Positions 1 to 6,601 of a DNA stretch of 7,285 nt are shown here, in pieces. Made by a program: the position numbers and the translations under genes. The notes beneath the pieces were generated by a model. The model was not told where the DNA came from. It was given only the letters and a program-made list of their open reading frames with translations, and ran no database searches. Positions within the stretch are counted from its first letter, which is position 1. Each line of letters starts with the position of its first letter. This DNA comes from Oscillospiraceae bacterium (GTDB lineage Bacteria; Bacillota; Clostridia; Oscillospirales; Ruminococcaceae), in the NCBI GenBank assembly GCA_014796735.1, contig JAAVIG010000218.1, positions 1 to 7,285 on the forward strand, read 5' to 3'.

Positions 1-84
1 GTGAAGCTTATTGCACCTTCTCCCCCCTTTGGTGTCACCTTAAGCCCCGCGCGGGAGCGCAAACTGCACTCGCTTATCGAGTAA
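1..84 (+). CDS. Possible 3' end of an upstream gene (partial, unidentified)
   Basis: Reading from base 1, the frame stays open for 27 codons and stops at TAA 82-84. The peptide ends in a charged stretch reading ARERKLHSLIE, which looks like an ordinary C-terminal helix, and the codons resemble those of the downstream genes. The A-rich, repeat-bearing sequence begins just after this stop, as expected at a gene boundary. I cannot identify a family from so short a tail. A second + frame is also open to a TAG at 105-107, so the assignment rests on peptide appearance and the position of the stop. The start lies outside the window. Confidence 0.33.
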   Translation: MKLIAPSPPFGVTLSPARERKLHSLIE

Positions 85-180
85 AAAGAGCATTACATAA
101 AACGTAGATTTAAAAAATAATAAATCGGCAATTTTCTATAAAAGCAAAGCACCATATAAAGCGCAATTTTGCAAACCAAA

Positions 181-250
181 CAATCGGCACTTGCTCCAAA
201 AAGCACCACACAGTATAAAACGCAGTTTTAAAAAGGCATTCCGCCGATTG
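181..250 (+). other. Inverted repeat next to the plsX ribosome binding site
   Basis: CAATCGGC at 181-188 is the exact reverse complement of GCCGATTG at 243-250; the 54 nt between them would form the loop. The right arm ends one base before the purine-rich ribosome binding stretch that starts at 251. Seven bases of the earlier repeat unit (AATCGGC, 123-129) can pair with the same right arm. Such pairing could affect translation start, but only if transcription begins upstream of 181, which conflicts with the candidate promoter at 191-219. Confidence 0.3.
191..219 (+). promoter_or_regulatory. Candidate sigma-A promoter for the plsX operon
   Basis: TTGCTC at 191-196 and TATAAA at 214-219 are separated by 17 nt, the ideal spacing for a housekeeping sigma factor. 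The -10 box matches TATAAT at five of six positions and the -35 box matches TTGACA at three of six. Transcription would begin near 225-228, leaving a leader of about 45 nt before plsX. A similar TATAAA lies at 155-160 in the preceding repeat unit, with a poorer -35 (132-137), so more than one start is possible. This is prediction from consensus only. Confidence 0.3.
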
Positions 251-257
251 AGGAAAG

Positions 258-263
258 AAAGGA
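258..263 (+). promoter_or_regulatory. Ribosome binding site of plsX
   Basis: AAAGGA lies nine bases before the ATG at 273, within the purine run 251-263. It supports that ATG as the start, and the protein from there begins with the standard PlsX N-terminus. Confidence 0.7.
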
Positions 264-272
264 CACACCACC

Positions 273-1298
273 ATGTCAAAAATCAAAATAGCAATGGACG
301 CATTCGGCGGCGACAACGCCCCCGACGAAGTAATAAAGGGCGCGGAGCAGGCGGTAAAAGCCTACGGCGTTGAAATCATCCTCTGCGGAGACGAGAAGCA
401 GGTAAAGGAGAGGATAAAGGCGCTCGGCATTTCCGAAAACGGAATATCGGTAAGAAACGCCGAAGGTGTAATAAAAATAGAGGACAACCCCACCGATATA
501 AGAAAATCAAAGCTTAACTCCTCAATGGGCGTTGCCTTTCAGCTTGTAAAAAACGGCGAAGCAGACGCCTTTATCAGCGCGGGAAGCACGGCGGCTCTCG
601 TTGTGGGCGGTACGACGGTTGTAGGAAGAATAAAAGGCGTAAAGCGTCCCTCTTTAGCGCCCATAATCCCCTCGCTTGGTCAGAGCTACATACTCCTTGA
701 CGGAGGCGCAAACGTAGAATGCCGTCCCGAGATGTTACAGCAGTTTGCCGTAATGGGCAGCGTTTATATGGATAAAATAATGAATGTTCAAAGCCCCCGT
801 GTAGGTCTTTTAAACGTTGGCGCGGAGGACGAAAAGGGCAGAGAGCTGGAGCTTGAAGCGCACGAACTGCTGAAAACCGCACCCGTTAACTTTATCGGAA
901 ATATTGAGGGCAGAGAAGCGGTTTTAGGCGGCTGCGACGTGCTTGTTACCGACGGATTTACCGGAAATGTTTATCTTAAAACCGTTGAGGGTATGGGAAA
1001 GTTTATGAAGGTCTCCTTGAAGAAGATTTTCTTTAAGAATATCGGTACAAAAATAGGAGCGGTATTTACCATGAAAGGCATCAAGGAGCTTTCCGCAAAA
1101 ATGGATTACCGCGAAACGGGCGGCTCACCGCTTCTGGGTACCTCAAGGCCTGTTATAAAGGCGCACGGAAGCAGCGACGCAAAGGCGTTTAAAAACGCGG
1201 TAAGACAGGCGAAGGAATTTATTGAAAACAATGTTATAGAAGAAATAACCTCTGTCTTGTCGGCGGCTTCGGCAGCGGAGGCAAAGACCGAAGAATAA
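273..1298 (+). CDS. plsX: Phosphate acyltransferase PlsX
   Basis: PlsX converts acyl-ACP and inorganic phosphate to acyl-phosphate, the acyl donor that PlsY uses to make lysophosphatidic acid; it is a peripheral protein at the inner face of the membrane. The 341-residue product has the usual family length. The N-terminus carries the hallmark MDAFGGDNAP (residues 8-17). DGFTGNV lies at 227-233, and KMDYRETGGSPLLG at 276-289 is close to the family's usual MDYREYGGAPLLG-type block. The chain ends in an Ala/Glu-rich tail that is probably disordered. The start is the ATG at 273, nine bases after AAAGGA. It is the first gene after a non-coding leader, so probably the first of this operon. In many Firmicutes acpP follows plsX or lies between it and rnc; here rnc follows after 44 nt. 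No frame disruption is seen. Confidence 0.96.
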   Translation: MSKIKIAMDAFGGDNAPDEVIKGAEQAVKAYGVEIILCGDEKQVKERIKALGISENGISVRNAEGVIKIEDNPTDIRKSKLNSSMGVAFQLVKNGEADAFISAGSTAALVVGGTTVVGRIKGVKRPSLAPIIPSLGQSYILLDGGANVECRPEMLQQFAVMGSVYMDKIMNVQSPRVGLLNVGAEDEKGRELELEAHELLKTAPVNFIGNIEGREAVLGGCDVLVTDGFTGNVYLKTVEGMGKFMKVSLKKIFFKNIGTKIGAVFTMKGIKELSAKMDYRETGGSPLLGTSRPVIKAHGSSDAKAFKNAVRQAKEFIENNVIEEITSVLSAASAAEAKTEE

Positions 1299-1303
1299 CA
1301 TCT

Positions 1304-1321
1304 GCTTGCCGTAAGACAAGC
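1304..1321 (+). other. Weak hairpin in the plsX-rnc gap
   Basis: GCTTG (1304-1308) and CAAGC (1317-1321) can form a five-base-pair stem with an eight-base loop, soon after the plsX stop. An A-rich stretch follows, with no T-run, so it is not an intrinsic terminator. It could be a minor mRNA processing or stability element, or chance. Confidence 0.2.
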
Positions 1322-1330
1322 TAAAAAACG

Positions 1331-1336
1331 AAAGGA
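1331..1336 (+). promoter_or_regulatory. Ribosome binding site of rnc
   Basis: AAAGGA is six bases before the ATG at 1343, good spacing that fixes the rnc start. The same hexamer serves plsX. Confidence 0.7.
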
Positions 1337-1342
1337 TACGGA

Positions 1343-2023
1343 ATGACCGCTTTAGAAGAACGCATAGGCTATGAATTTAAAAATCCTGCGCTTTTAAAGG
1401 AAGCGCTTACACATTCCTCCTATGTTAACGGAAAAAATCACCACAGCAACGAGCGTCTCGAATTTTTGGGAGACAGCGTTTTGTCCGTTGTGGTATCAAA
1501 ATATTTGTTTGAAAATTTAACGGACAGCCCCGAAGGACAGCTTACGAGGCTGCGCGCAAGCATCGTCTGCGAGCATGCCTTATTCCCCTTTGCGGAAAAA
1601 ATCAAGTTAGGGGAAGAAATATTTTTGGGCAAGGGCGAAGAAAACACAGGCGGCAGACACCGCCGTTCTATCCTTGCGGACGCCTTTGAAGCACTGATAG
1701 CGGCGATTTATCTTGACGGAGGACTTGAAGCGGCAAGAAACTTTATTCTGCCTTTTATACCGCCTCTTGAATCCCTTCGCCGCGGAAAGCTGCTTATCGG
1801 CGATTACAAAACAATCTTACAGGAAATTATACAGCAGAACCCCGAAGAAAAGGTCGTGTACGAGTTAGCGGACGAAAGCGGCGCGGCGCATAACAGGGTA
1901 TTTACCTCAAATGTACTTTTAAACGGACAGATAATAGGCACCGGCGTAGGTGCAAGCAAAAAGGAAGCGGAGCAGAACGCCGCCAAGGAAGCTGTCAAGC
2001 TTATGGGCTATGAAACAAACTAA
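1343..2023 (+). CDS. rnc: Ribonuclease III
   Basis: RNase III is a homodimeric, Mg2+-dependent endonuclease that cuts double-stranded RNA in rRNA precursor processing and mRNA turnover. The 226-residue product has the two expected domains. The catalytic domain (about 1-145) carries the signature NERLEFLGDSVL at 36-47, with E40 and D44, and a second acidic pair D113 and E116 in ILADAFEAL; these match the four E. coli metal-binding residues E41, D45, D114 and E117. A double-stranded-RNA-binding domain follows (about 155-222), opening with DYKTILQE and ending with the lysine-rich GASKKEAEQNAAKEAV helix. All key residues are present, so the enzyme should be active. Its last 14 bases overlap the next gene in another frame. 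Position between plsX and smc is typical for Firmicutes. Confidence 0.97.
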   Translation: MTALEERIGYEFKNPALLKEALTHSSYVNGKNHHSNERLEFLGDSVLSVVVSKYLFENLTDSPEGQLTRLRASIVCEHALFPFAEKIKLGEEIFLGKGEENTGGRHRRSILADAFEALIAAIYLDGGLEAARNFILPFIPPLESLRRGKLLIGDYKTILQEIIQQNPEEKVVYELADESGAAHNRVFTSNVLLNGQIIGTGVGASKKEAEQNAAKEAVKLMGYETN

Positions 2024-3023
2024 TCTTTCGATCTTTATCCCACACAAGGGCTGTCCGAATACCTGCTCATTCTGCAATCAGCGTTTTATCAGCGGCAGCG
2101 AAAAGGCTCCTTCTCCCGAGGAGGTAAGGGCTGTGTTGGCGGCGCAGGTCGGTCTCTTGGCACGGAATGATTTACAGGCGGAGATCGCTTTTTTCGGCGG
2201 AAGCTTTACCGCGGTGGATAAGGATTACCGCCGTGAATTGCTTTATGCCGCCGGTGAATATGTTAAAGAATTTCCGGAACAGTATGTGGGTATACGCTGT
2301 TCGACCCGCCCCGACTGCATAGACGATGCCATTATGGAGGAGCTTTGCCTCTACGGTGTCACGGCGGTGGAGTTAGGTGCGCAGAGCATGAACGACGAGG
2401 TGCTGAAAGCCAACTTAAGAGGACATACCGCCGAGGACGTGAGAAAGGCAAGCGGACTGATAAAGGCTTACGGCATTGAGCTTGGCTTACAGATGATGAC
2501 GGGACTTTATAAGGACAAGCCGTCGTACTGTATCGAGACCGCCAAGGAATTTGCCGAGCTGAAAGCGGACACGGTAAGAATTTACCCTACGGTGATCTTA
2601 AAAGGGACCTTGCTTGATGAGCTGAGGGAAAAAGGGCTGTATCAAAGCTTTTCCTTTGAAGATACGGTGGAGCTTTGCGCCGATCTGCTTTTGTTTTTTG
2701 AGGAAAAAAAGATACCCGTTATACGTCTCGGTCTTCACGCAAGCGAGGGCGTTGAAAATCAGATGACGGGCGGAGTGTATCATCAGGCGTTGGGCGAGAC
2801 GGTAAAGGGCCGTATCATGCTGAGAAGAATGAAAGAGCAGATGAATAAGCTTGGCGGAAACAAATTTGTCATATACACCGACCGTAAAAATATAAGCCTT
2901 GTGACAGGTCACAAGGGACAAAACAGGGATATGCTTTTAAAAGAGGGGATAACCTTTAAAATAAAGGAAAAAAACGGCGAATATTTAGAGATAATTTCCG
3001 CAGAACAAAAAAGAGGTAATTGA
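2010..3023 (+). CDS. Elp3-like radical SAM protein (no acetyltransferase domain)
   Basis: A 337-residue radical S-adenosylmethionine protein. The 4Fe-4S cluster motif is at the N-terminus: C15, C19 and C22 in GCPNTCSFCNQRF (CX3CX2C). FFGGSFT (61-67) is the SAM-contacting glycine motif; GIRCSTRPD (94-102), VELGAQSM (120-127) and RGHT (137-140) are features of the Elp3-type branch. Full Elp3 proteins add a GNAT acetyltransferase domain; this chain is too short, and its last 90 or so residues show no such fold that I recognise. The substrate is unknown; a tRNA-related role is only an analogy with Elp3. I chose the ATG at 2010 because it places the Cys cluster at the usual distance from the N-terminus; the frame is open back to 1950, but that part only re-reads rnc. 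No good Shine-Dalgarno sequence precedes it (AAGGAA at 1985-1990 is 19 bases away), so reinitiation by ribosomes leaving rnc is likely. The gene overlaps rnc by 14 nt and smc by 1 nt. Clostridial relatives often have a similar gene here. Confidence 0.88.
   Translation: MKQTNLSIFIPHKGCPNTCSFCNQRFISGSEKAPSPEEVRAVLAAQVGLLARNDLQAEIAFFGGSFTAVDKDYRRELLYAAGEYVKEFPEQYVGIRCSTRPDCIDDAIMEELCLYGVTAVELGAQSMNDEVLKANLRGHTAEDVRKASGLIKAYGIELGLQMMTGLYKDKPSYCIETAKEFAELKADTVRIYPTVILKGTLLDELREKGLYQSFSFEDTVELCADLLLFFEEKKIPVIRLGLHASEGVENQMTGGVYHQALGETVKGRIMLRRMKEQMNKLGGNKFVIYTDRKNISLVTGHKGQNRDMLLKEGITFKIKEKNGEYLEIISAEQKRGN
2897..2916. promoter_or_regulatory. Perfect dyad (9+2+9) within the radical SAM gene
   Basis: CCTTGTGAC (2897-2905) and GTCACAAGG (2908-2916) are exact reverse complements around a two-base centre AG. 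As DNA it resembles a binding site for a dimeric regulator; its TGTGA/TCACA half-sites recall the Crp/Fnr and Rex families, but the spacer is four bases, not the six usual in their canonical sites. As RNA it would form an eight-pair stem capped by CAGG, about 110 nt before the smc start. It lies in codons for SLVTGHKG, so coding chance is a real alternative. Confidence 0.35.
3013..3016 (+). promoter_or_regulatory. Ribosome binding site of smc
   Basis: GAGG, within AAGAGGT, ends six bases before the ATG at 3023. It lies in the last codons of the radical SAM gene and supports ATG 3023 over the adjoining in-frame TTG at 3020, which would add one residue. Confidence 0.6.
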
Positions 3024-6000
3024 TGTTTTTTAAAACGATGGAGATACAGGGCTTTAAATCCTTTGCGGATAAAACAGTCCTTAACTTTGATAAAAAAATG
3101 ACCGCCATAGTGGGCAGCAACGGCAACGGAAAAAGCAACATAAGCGACGCTCTCCGCTGGGTAATGGGCGAGCAGGGCGCGAAAACACTCCGCGGCGACA
3201 AAATGGAGGACGTTATTTTTCACGGCACCGTTTCCAGAAAGCCCATGGGTTACGCAAGAGTTTCTTTGATAATAGACAACACCGACCGCGCTCTGAATGT
3301 GGACAGCGACGAGGTGACGGTAACGAGAAAGCTGTACCGCACGGGGGACAGCGAATATCTGATAAACGAGCAGAAATGCCGTTTGAAGGATATACATGAG
3401 CTGCTTATGGGCACCGGTCTGGGACGTGACGGTTACTCCGTTATCGGACAGGGACGAGTAAGCGAGATAATCAACAGCAAGGTAAATCAGCGCAGGGAGC
3501 TTTTCGAGGAGGCGGCGGGTGTTTCCAGATTTCTCCATAAAAAACAGGAGGCGGAAAGAGATTTAGATAGGGCAAACGACAATATAATGCGCCTTAAGGA
3601 CATTGAGTCGGAGCTGTCAAGGCGCGTTCCCGTGCTTGAAAAGCAGTCCGAAAAGGCAAGACAGGCACTTGTTTTAATGGAAAAGGAAAAAGCCTTAGAT
3701 ATAGGAATAAGCGTTTGGGACTTAAAAAGAATAAGCGGCGAGTTAATTGAAACGGATAATCAAATATTGGCAAATCAAGGGCAGTGCGAGCATTTTGAAA
3801 GGGAGATCTCACAGCTTGAACGGGAAAACGAGGAAATTTCCGAAAAGAAAATGCTTTTGACCGCCAAGCAGGACGAGCTGCGCAGACAAAGCGAGCAGGC
3901 AAGAGACAGCTTAGCCGCCGCTGACAGAGAAAAAGCGGTGCTTGAAAATGAAATAATGCACTGCTACGAAAGGATCGAACAGCTCAAAGCTCAGATAAAG
4001 GACGGCGAAAAGGGCGCGGACGCTTTAAACAAGCAGATAGGCGACTTGACCCTTGAAGCGGAGGAAAAGCAGAAGCTGCTTTCCGAAAACGAGGCAAAGG
4101 CTAAGGAATTAGGTGCCAGCCTGTCCGAGATGACCGAGGAGGGCGACAGGTCGGACAGTGAGTTTAAGGCTCTCGAAAGCCGTCAGGCGGGGCTTTTGTC
4201 CAAGAAAACGGAATTAAACCTTACCATAGAATCCGCAAAGCAGAATATCGCGGAAACGGAAAACCGCTTAAATTCCTCTAATCAAAGCTTTGAAGCAAAC
4301 GAGGATAAAATAAAGGAGCAGCGTCAAAAAAGGCGCGAATTACAGCAAAGGTTAGAGGAAAACGGCGAAAAAAAATCCGAGGCGGAAAATAAGTTAAGCG
4401 GCTACACCAAGCTTTTTGACACCAAAAGCGGCAAGCTTAAGGAGGAGCAGGCACAGTTTGAGCAGCTTCGCCGCGAGTATGAGCAAAGCAAAACAAGGCT
4501 TGAAGCTTTGATAGACGTTGAAAAAAACATGGCGGGCTATGCCGCAAGCGTTAAAGCGGTAGTAACCGCTTCAAGGCAGGGCAGAATAAGCGGCGTAGAG
4601 GGCACGGTAGCGGACGTCATAAAAGTTGACAAAAGATACGCTGTTGCAATTGAGACCGCTTTGGGCGCGGCACTGCAAAACATTATAGTAAACAATGAGG
4701 AGACCGCAAAACGCTGTATCCGCTACTTAAAAGAAACAAAGGGCGGACGGGCTACCTTTTTGCCCCTGACCTCCGTAAACGGGAGCTTGCTTTCGGTAAA
4801 CGGCCTGGACGGCGAATACGGCTATGAGGGCATAGCAAGCGAGCTTATAGAGTGCGACGAGAAGTACAAGAGCATTATCCGCTTTGTACTGGGCAGGTGC
4901 GCCATTATCGAGGATATAGATACCGCCACGGTCATTGCCAAAAAGTACGGCTATAAATTCAAGGCGGTAACTCTTGACGGACAGGTAATCAACGCGGGCG
5001 GTTCATTTACCGGCGGTTCGGTTCGTGAGTCGGCGGGAATTATCACCAGAAATCGTGAGATAGAAAGCCTTAAGGAAAAAACAGGCAAGCTGTCGGGTAA
5101 AATGAAGGACTCCGAGGGCGGTCTTGCAAGGCTTCGCGAAGAAGTCAACAAGATGTCCATTGAAATGGAGGGCTTTAAGGAACAGCTTGCGATATGTGCG
5201 GCGGAGGAAGCGGGCATCACCGCGGAGATCGGCGGCTTAAAGGAGCTTATAGCACAGCTTGAACAGCAGCAGGAAAACGCGGAGGAATTAAACGCGCGGG
5301 GTCTGAACGACATTAAAAAATACAAAGCTGTCATAGACGACTGCAATAAGCGGCTAAGCGAGTGCGAAAGCAGTATCGAAGCTATTTCAAAGGAGATAGA
5401 AAAGGCGGACGCGGGAATAAAGGCGCGCCTTGAGGAAAGAAACAAGCTCGGGGACAGAATCACAGAGCTTGGAATGGAAAATCTGTCCGTTAAAAAGGAC
5501 ATTGAAAGGATAGAGGAACAAAAAAGAGCCGCCGAGGAAAGCTTAAAACAGCTTGAACAGGGCGGCACGGGCTTGCAGCGTGAAATTGACGCTCAAAATC
5601 TGAAAATAGAACAGTTAAGAGACGAGATAGAGGAAAAGGAACGGAAAGCCGAAAGCTTAAAGTCCGATGTGGACGGGGGCAAAGACAAGGTCTCGGAGCT
5701 TATTGCGGAGATGAACGGTCTGGAACGGCGCGTTACCGAGATCAATAAGGAAATACGGGAAAAAATCGAAGCTAAGGAAAGGTTTTCCAACGCTTTGGCC
5801 GTTGCCGAGGAAAGAAAGGGAACGGCGGAAAAGGAGCGGGACAGAATAAAATCCTCACTTTGGGAGCGTTACGAGTTAGCGGCAAGCGAGGCGGAGCAGC
5901 AGGCTAATATTCCCGAGGACATAAAGTCGGCAAGGGGAGAACTTGCGGAGCTGAGACGGCAGATCTCGGCTCTGGGCAACGTTAACTTTGCTTCCATTGA

Positions 6001-6589
6001 GGAATACGAGGAGGTTTCGGTTCGTTACAAGGAGTTAAAGGGACAGCTTGACGATGTGGAGAAATCGAAGCGTGAGCTGGAAAAGCTGATAGAAAGCCTT
6101 ACCGCTGATATAAAGGCAAGATTTTTGGAGGGCTTCAACAGCATAAACGAACATTTCAAGCGTATTTTTACCGAGGTTTTCGGCGGGGGCAGTGCGCACT
6201 TGGAGCTGACCGATCCCGAGGACGTTTTGAACAGCGGTATAGAGATATTTGCCGCACCTCCCGGAAAGCTGATAAAAAATCTTATATCCTTGTCGGGCGG
6301 CGAGCAGACTATGGTGGCTATCACCATTTACTTTGCCATACTGCTTCACAGACCTACGCCTTTTTGTATGCTTGACGAGGTTGACGCCGCGCTTGACGAG
6401 ATAAATGTTGTAAAGTACATAACCTATCTTAAAAGATTTTCGGGCAGTACGCAGCTTATGGTCATTACTCACAGGCGGGGTACTATCGAAGGGTGCGACG
6501 TGCTTTACGGTGTGTTTATGCAGGAAAAGGGCGTGTCAAGGCTTATGAGGCAGGAAATTATAGATGATCTGGATCTGGAATTGGAGTAA
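3023..6589 (+). CDS. smc: Chromosome segregation protein SMC
   Basis: SMC is the ATPase core of bacterial condensin; with ScpA and ScpB it loads at ParB-parS sites and extrudes DNA loops to separate and compact sister chromosomes. The 1188-residue product is full length (B. subtilis: 1186). Order: N-terminal head (about 1-165) with EIQGFKSFADKT at 7-18, Walker A G31-S38, the arginine-finger position R57 and Q-loop Q143; a Glu/Lys-rich coiled coil (about 170-510); the dimerising hinge (about 515-680) with GVEGTVADV from 524 and NAGGSFTGGS at 657-666; a returning coiled coil (about 680-1030); and a C-terminal head with signature LSGGEQ 1090-1095, Walker B with D1118 and E1119, and switch histidine H1150. 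Walker A reads GSNGNGKS, where most SMC proteins have GPNGSGKS; the P-loop pattern is still satisfied. The start is ATG 3023, overlapping the upstream stop by one base, which suggests coupled translation. No frameshift is seen. ftsY, a common downstream neighbour, is absent here. Confidence 0.97.
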   Translation: MFFKTMEIQGFKSFADKTVLNFDKKMTAIVGSNGNGKSNISDALRWVMGEQGAKTLRGDKMEDVIFHGTVSRKPMGYARVSLIIDNTDRALNVDSDEVTVTRKLYRTGDSEYLINEQKCRLKDIHELLMGTGLGRDGYSVIGQGRVSEIINSKVNQRRELFEEAAGVSRFLHKKQEAERDLDRANDNIMRLKDIESELSRRVPVLEKQSEKARQALVLMEKEKALDIGISVWDLKRISGELIETDNQILANQGQCEHFEREISQLERENEEISEKKMLLTAKQDELRRQSEQARDSLAAADREKAVLENEIMHCYERIEQLKAQIKDGEKGADALNKQIGDLTLEAEEKQKLLSENEAKAKELGASLSEMTEEGDRSDSEFKALESRQAGLLSKKTELNLTIESAKQNIAETENRLNSSNQSFEANEDKIKEQRQKRRELQQRLEENGEKKSEAENKLSGYTKLFDTKSGKLKEEQAQFEQLRREYEQSKTRLEALIDVEKNMAGYAASVKAVVTASRQGRISGVEGTVADVIKVDKRYAVAIETALGAALQNIIVNNEETAKRCIRYLKETKGGRATFLPLTSVNGSLLSVNGLDGEYGYEGIASELIECDEKYKSIIRFVLGRCAIIEDIDTATVIAKKYGYKFKAVTLDGQVINAGGSFTGGSVRESAGIITRNREIESLKEKTGKLSGKMKDSEGGLARLREEVNKMSIEMEGFKEQLAICAAEEAGITAEIGGLKELIAQLEQQQENAEELNARGLNDIKKYKAVIDDCNKRLSECESSIEAISKEIEKADAGIKARLEERNKLGDRITELGMENLSVKKDIERIEEQKRAAEESLKQLEQGGTGLQREIDAQNLKIEQLRDEIEEKERKAESLKSDVDGGKDKVSELIAEMNGLERRVTEINKEIREKIEAKERFSNALAVAEERKGTAEKERDRIKSSLWERYELAASEAEQQANIPEDIKSARGELAELRRQISALGNVNFASIEEYEEVSVRYKELKGQLDDVEKSKRELEKLIESLTADIKARFLEGFNSINEHFKRIFTEVFGGGSAHLELTDPEDVLNSGIEIFAAPPGKLIKNLISLSGGEQTMVAITIYFAILLHRPTPFCMLDEVDAALDEINVVKYITYLKRFSGSTQLMVITHRRGTIEGCDVLYGVFMQEKGVSRLMRQEIIDDLDLELE

Positions 6590-6601
6590 TAGGTAAATAT
6601 T

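Larger units (their letters stand above)
89..265. repeat. Degenerate tandem repeat, 59-nt period, about three units
   Basis: Three units begin near 89, 148 and 207. The shared core is ATAAA, then A or G, then CG(T/C)A, then a T-rich run. It occurs at 97-111, 156-170 and 215-229, exactly 59 nt apart each time. By hand alignment, units 1 and 2 agree at about 38 of 59 positions, including ATCGGCA at 124-130 and 183-189. Unit 3 matches well only over its first half and then runs into the plsX ribosome binding site. Part of the similarity comes from A/T-rich composition, but the constant period and the shared GC-containing words make chance unlikely. The function is unknown. Confidence 0.6.

Noticed and set aside
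89..265. CRISPR array
   Set aside because: The units are adjacent and degenerate, without a conserved repeat separated by unique spacers, and no cas gene is present.
191..373. Small + frame of about 60 residues crossing the plsX start
   Set aside because: It is out of frame with plsX, overlaps its ribosome binding site, and gives a highly basic peptide typical of non-coding translation.
1304..1321. Terminator between plsX and rnc
   Set aside because: The stem is only five base pairs and is followed by A-rich sequence, not a T-run.
1950..2009. Longer N-terminus for the radical SAM protein from an ATG at 1950
   Set aside because: The added 20 residues are a basic, low-complexity out-of-frame reading of the RNase III dsRNA-binding domain, and homologues begin shortly before the Cys cluster.
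2118..2135. Strong internal ribosome binding site GAGGAGG followed after eight bases by an in-frame GTG
   Set aside because: It simply encodes Glu-Glu-Val, and a start at that GTG (residue 42) would remove the iron-sulfur cysteines.
2909..3538. 209-residue open frame on the minus strand
   Set aside because: It lies opposite the radical SAM gene end and the conserved SMC head, has no recognisable domain, and looks like a shadow frame.
4951..5568. 205-residue minus-strand open frame, very Ser-rich
   Set aside because: Its composition is the antisense reading of Glu/Lys/Arg coiled-coil codons in smc; no ribosome binding site or family was recognised.
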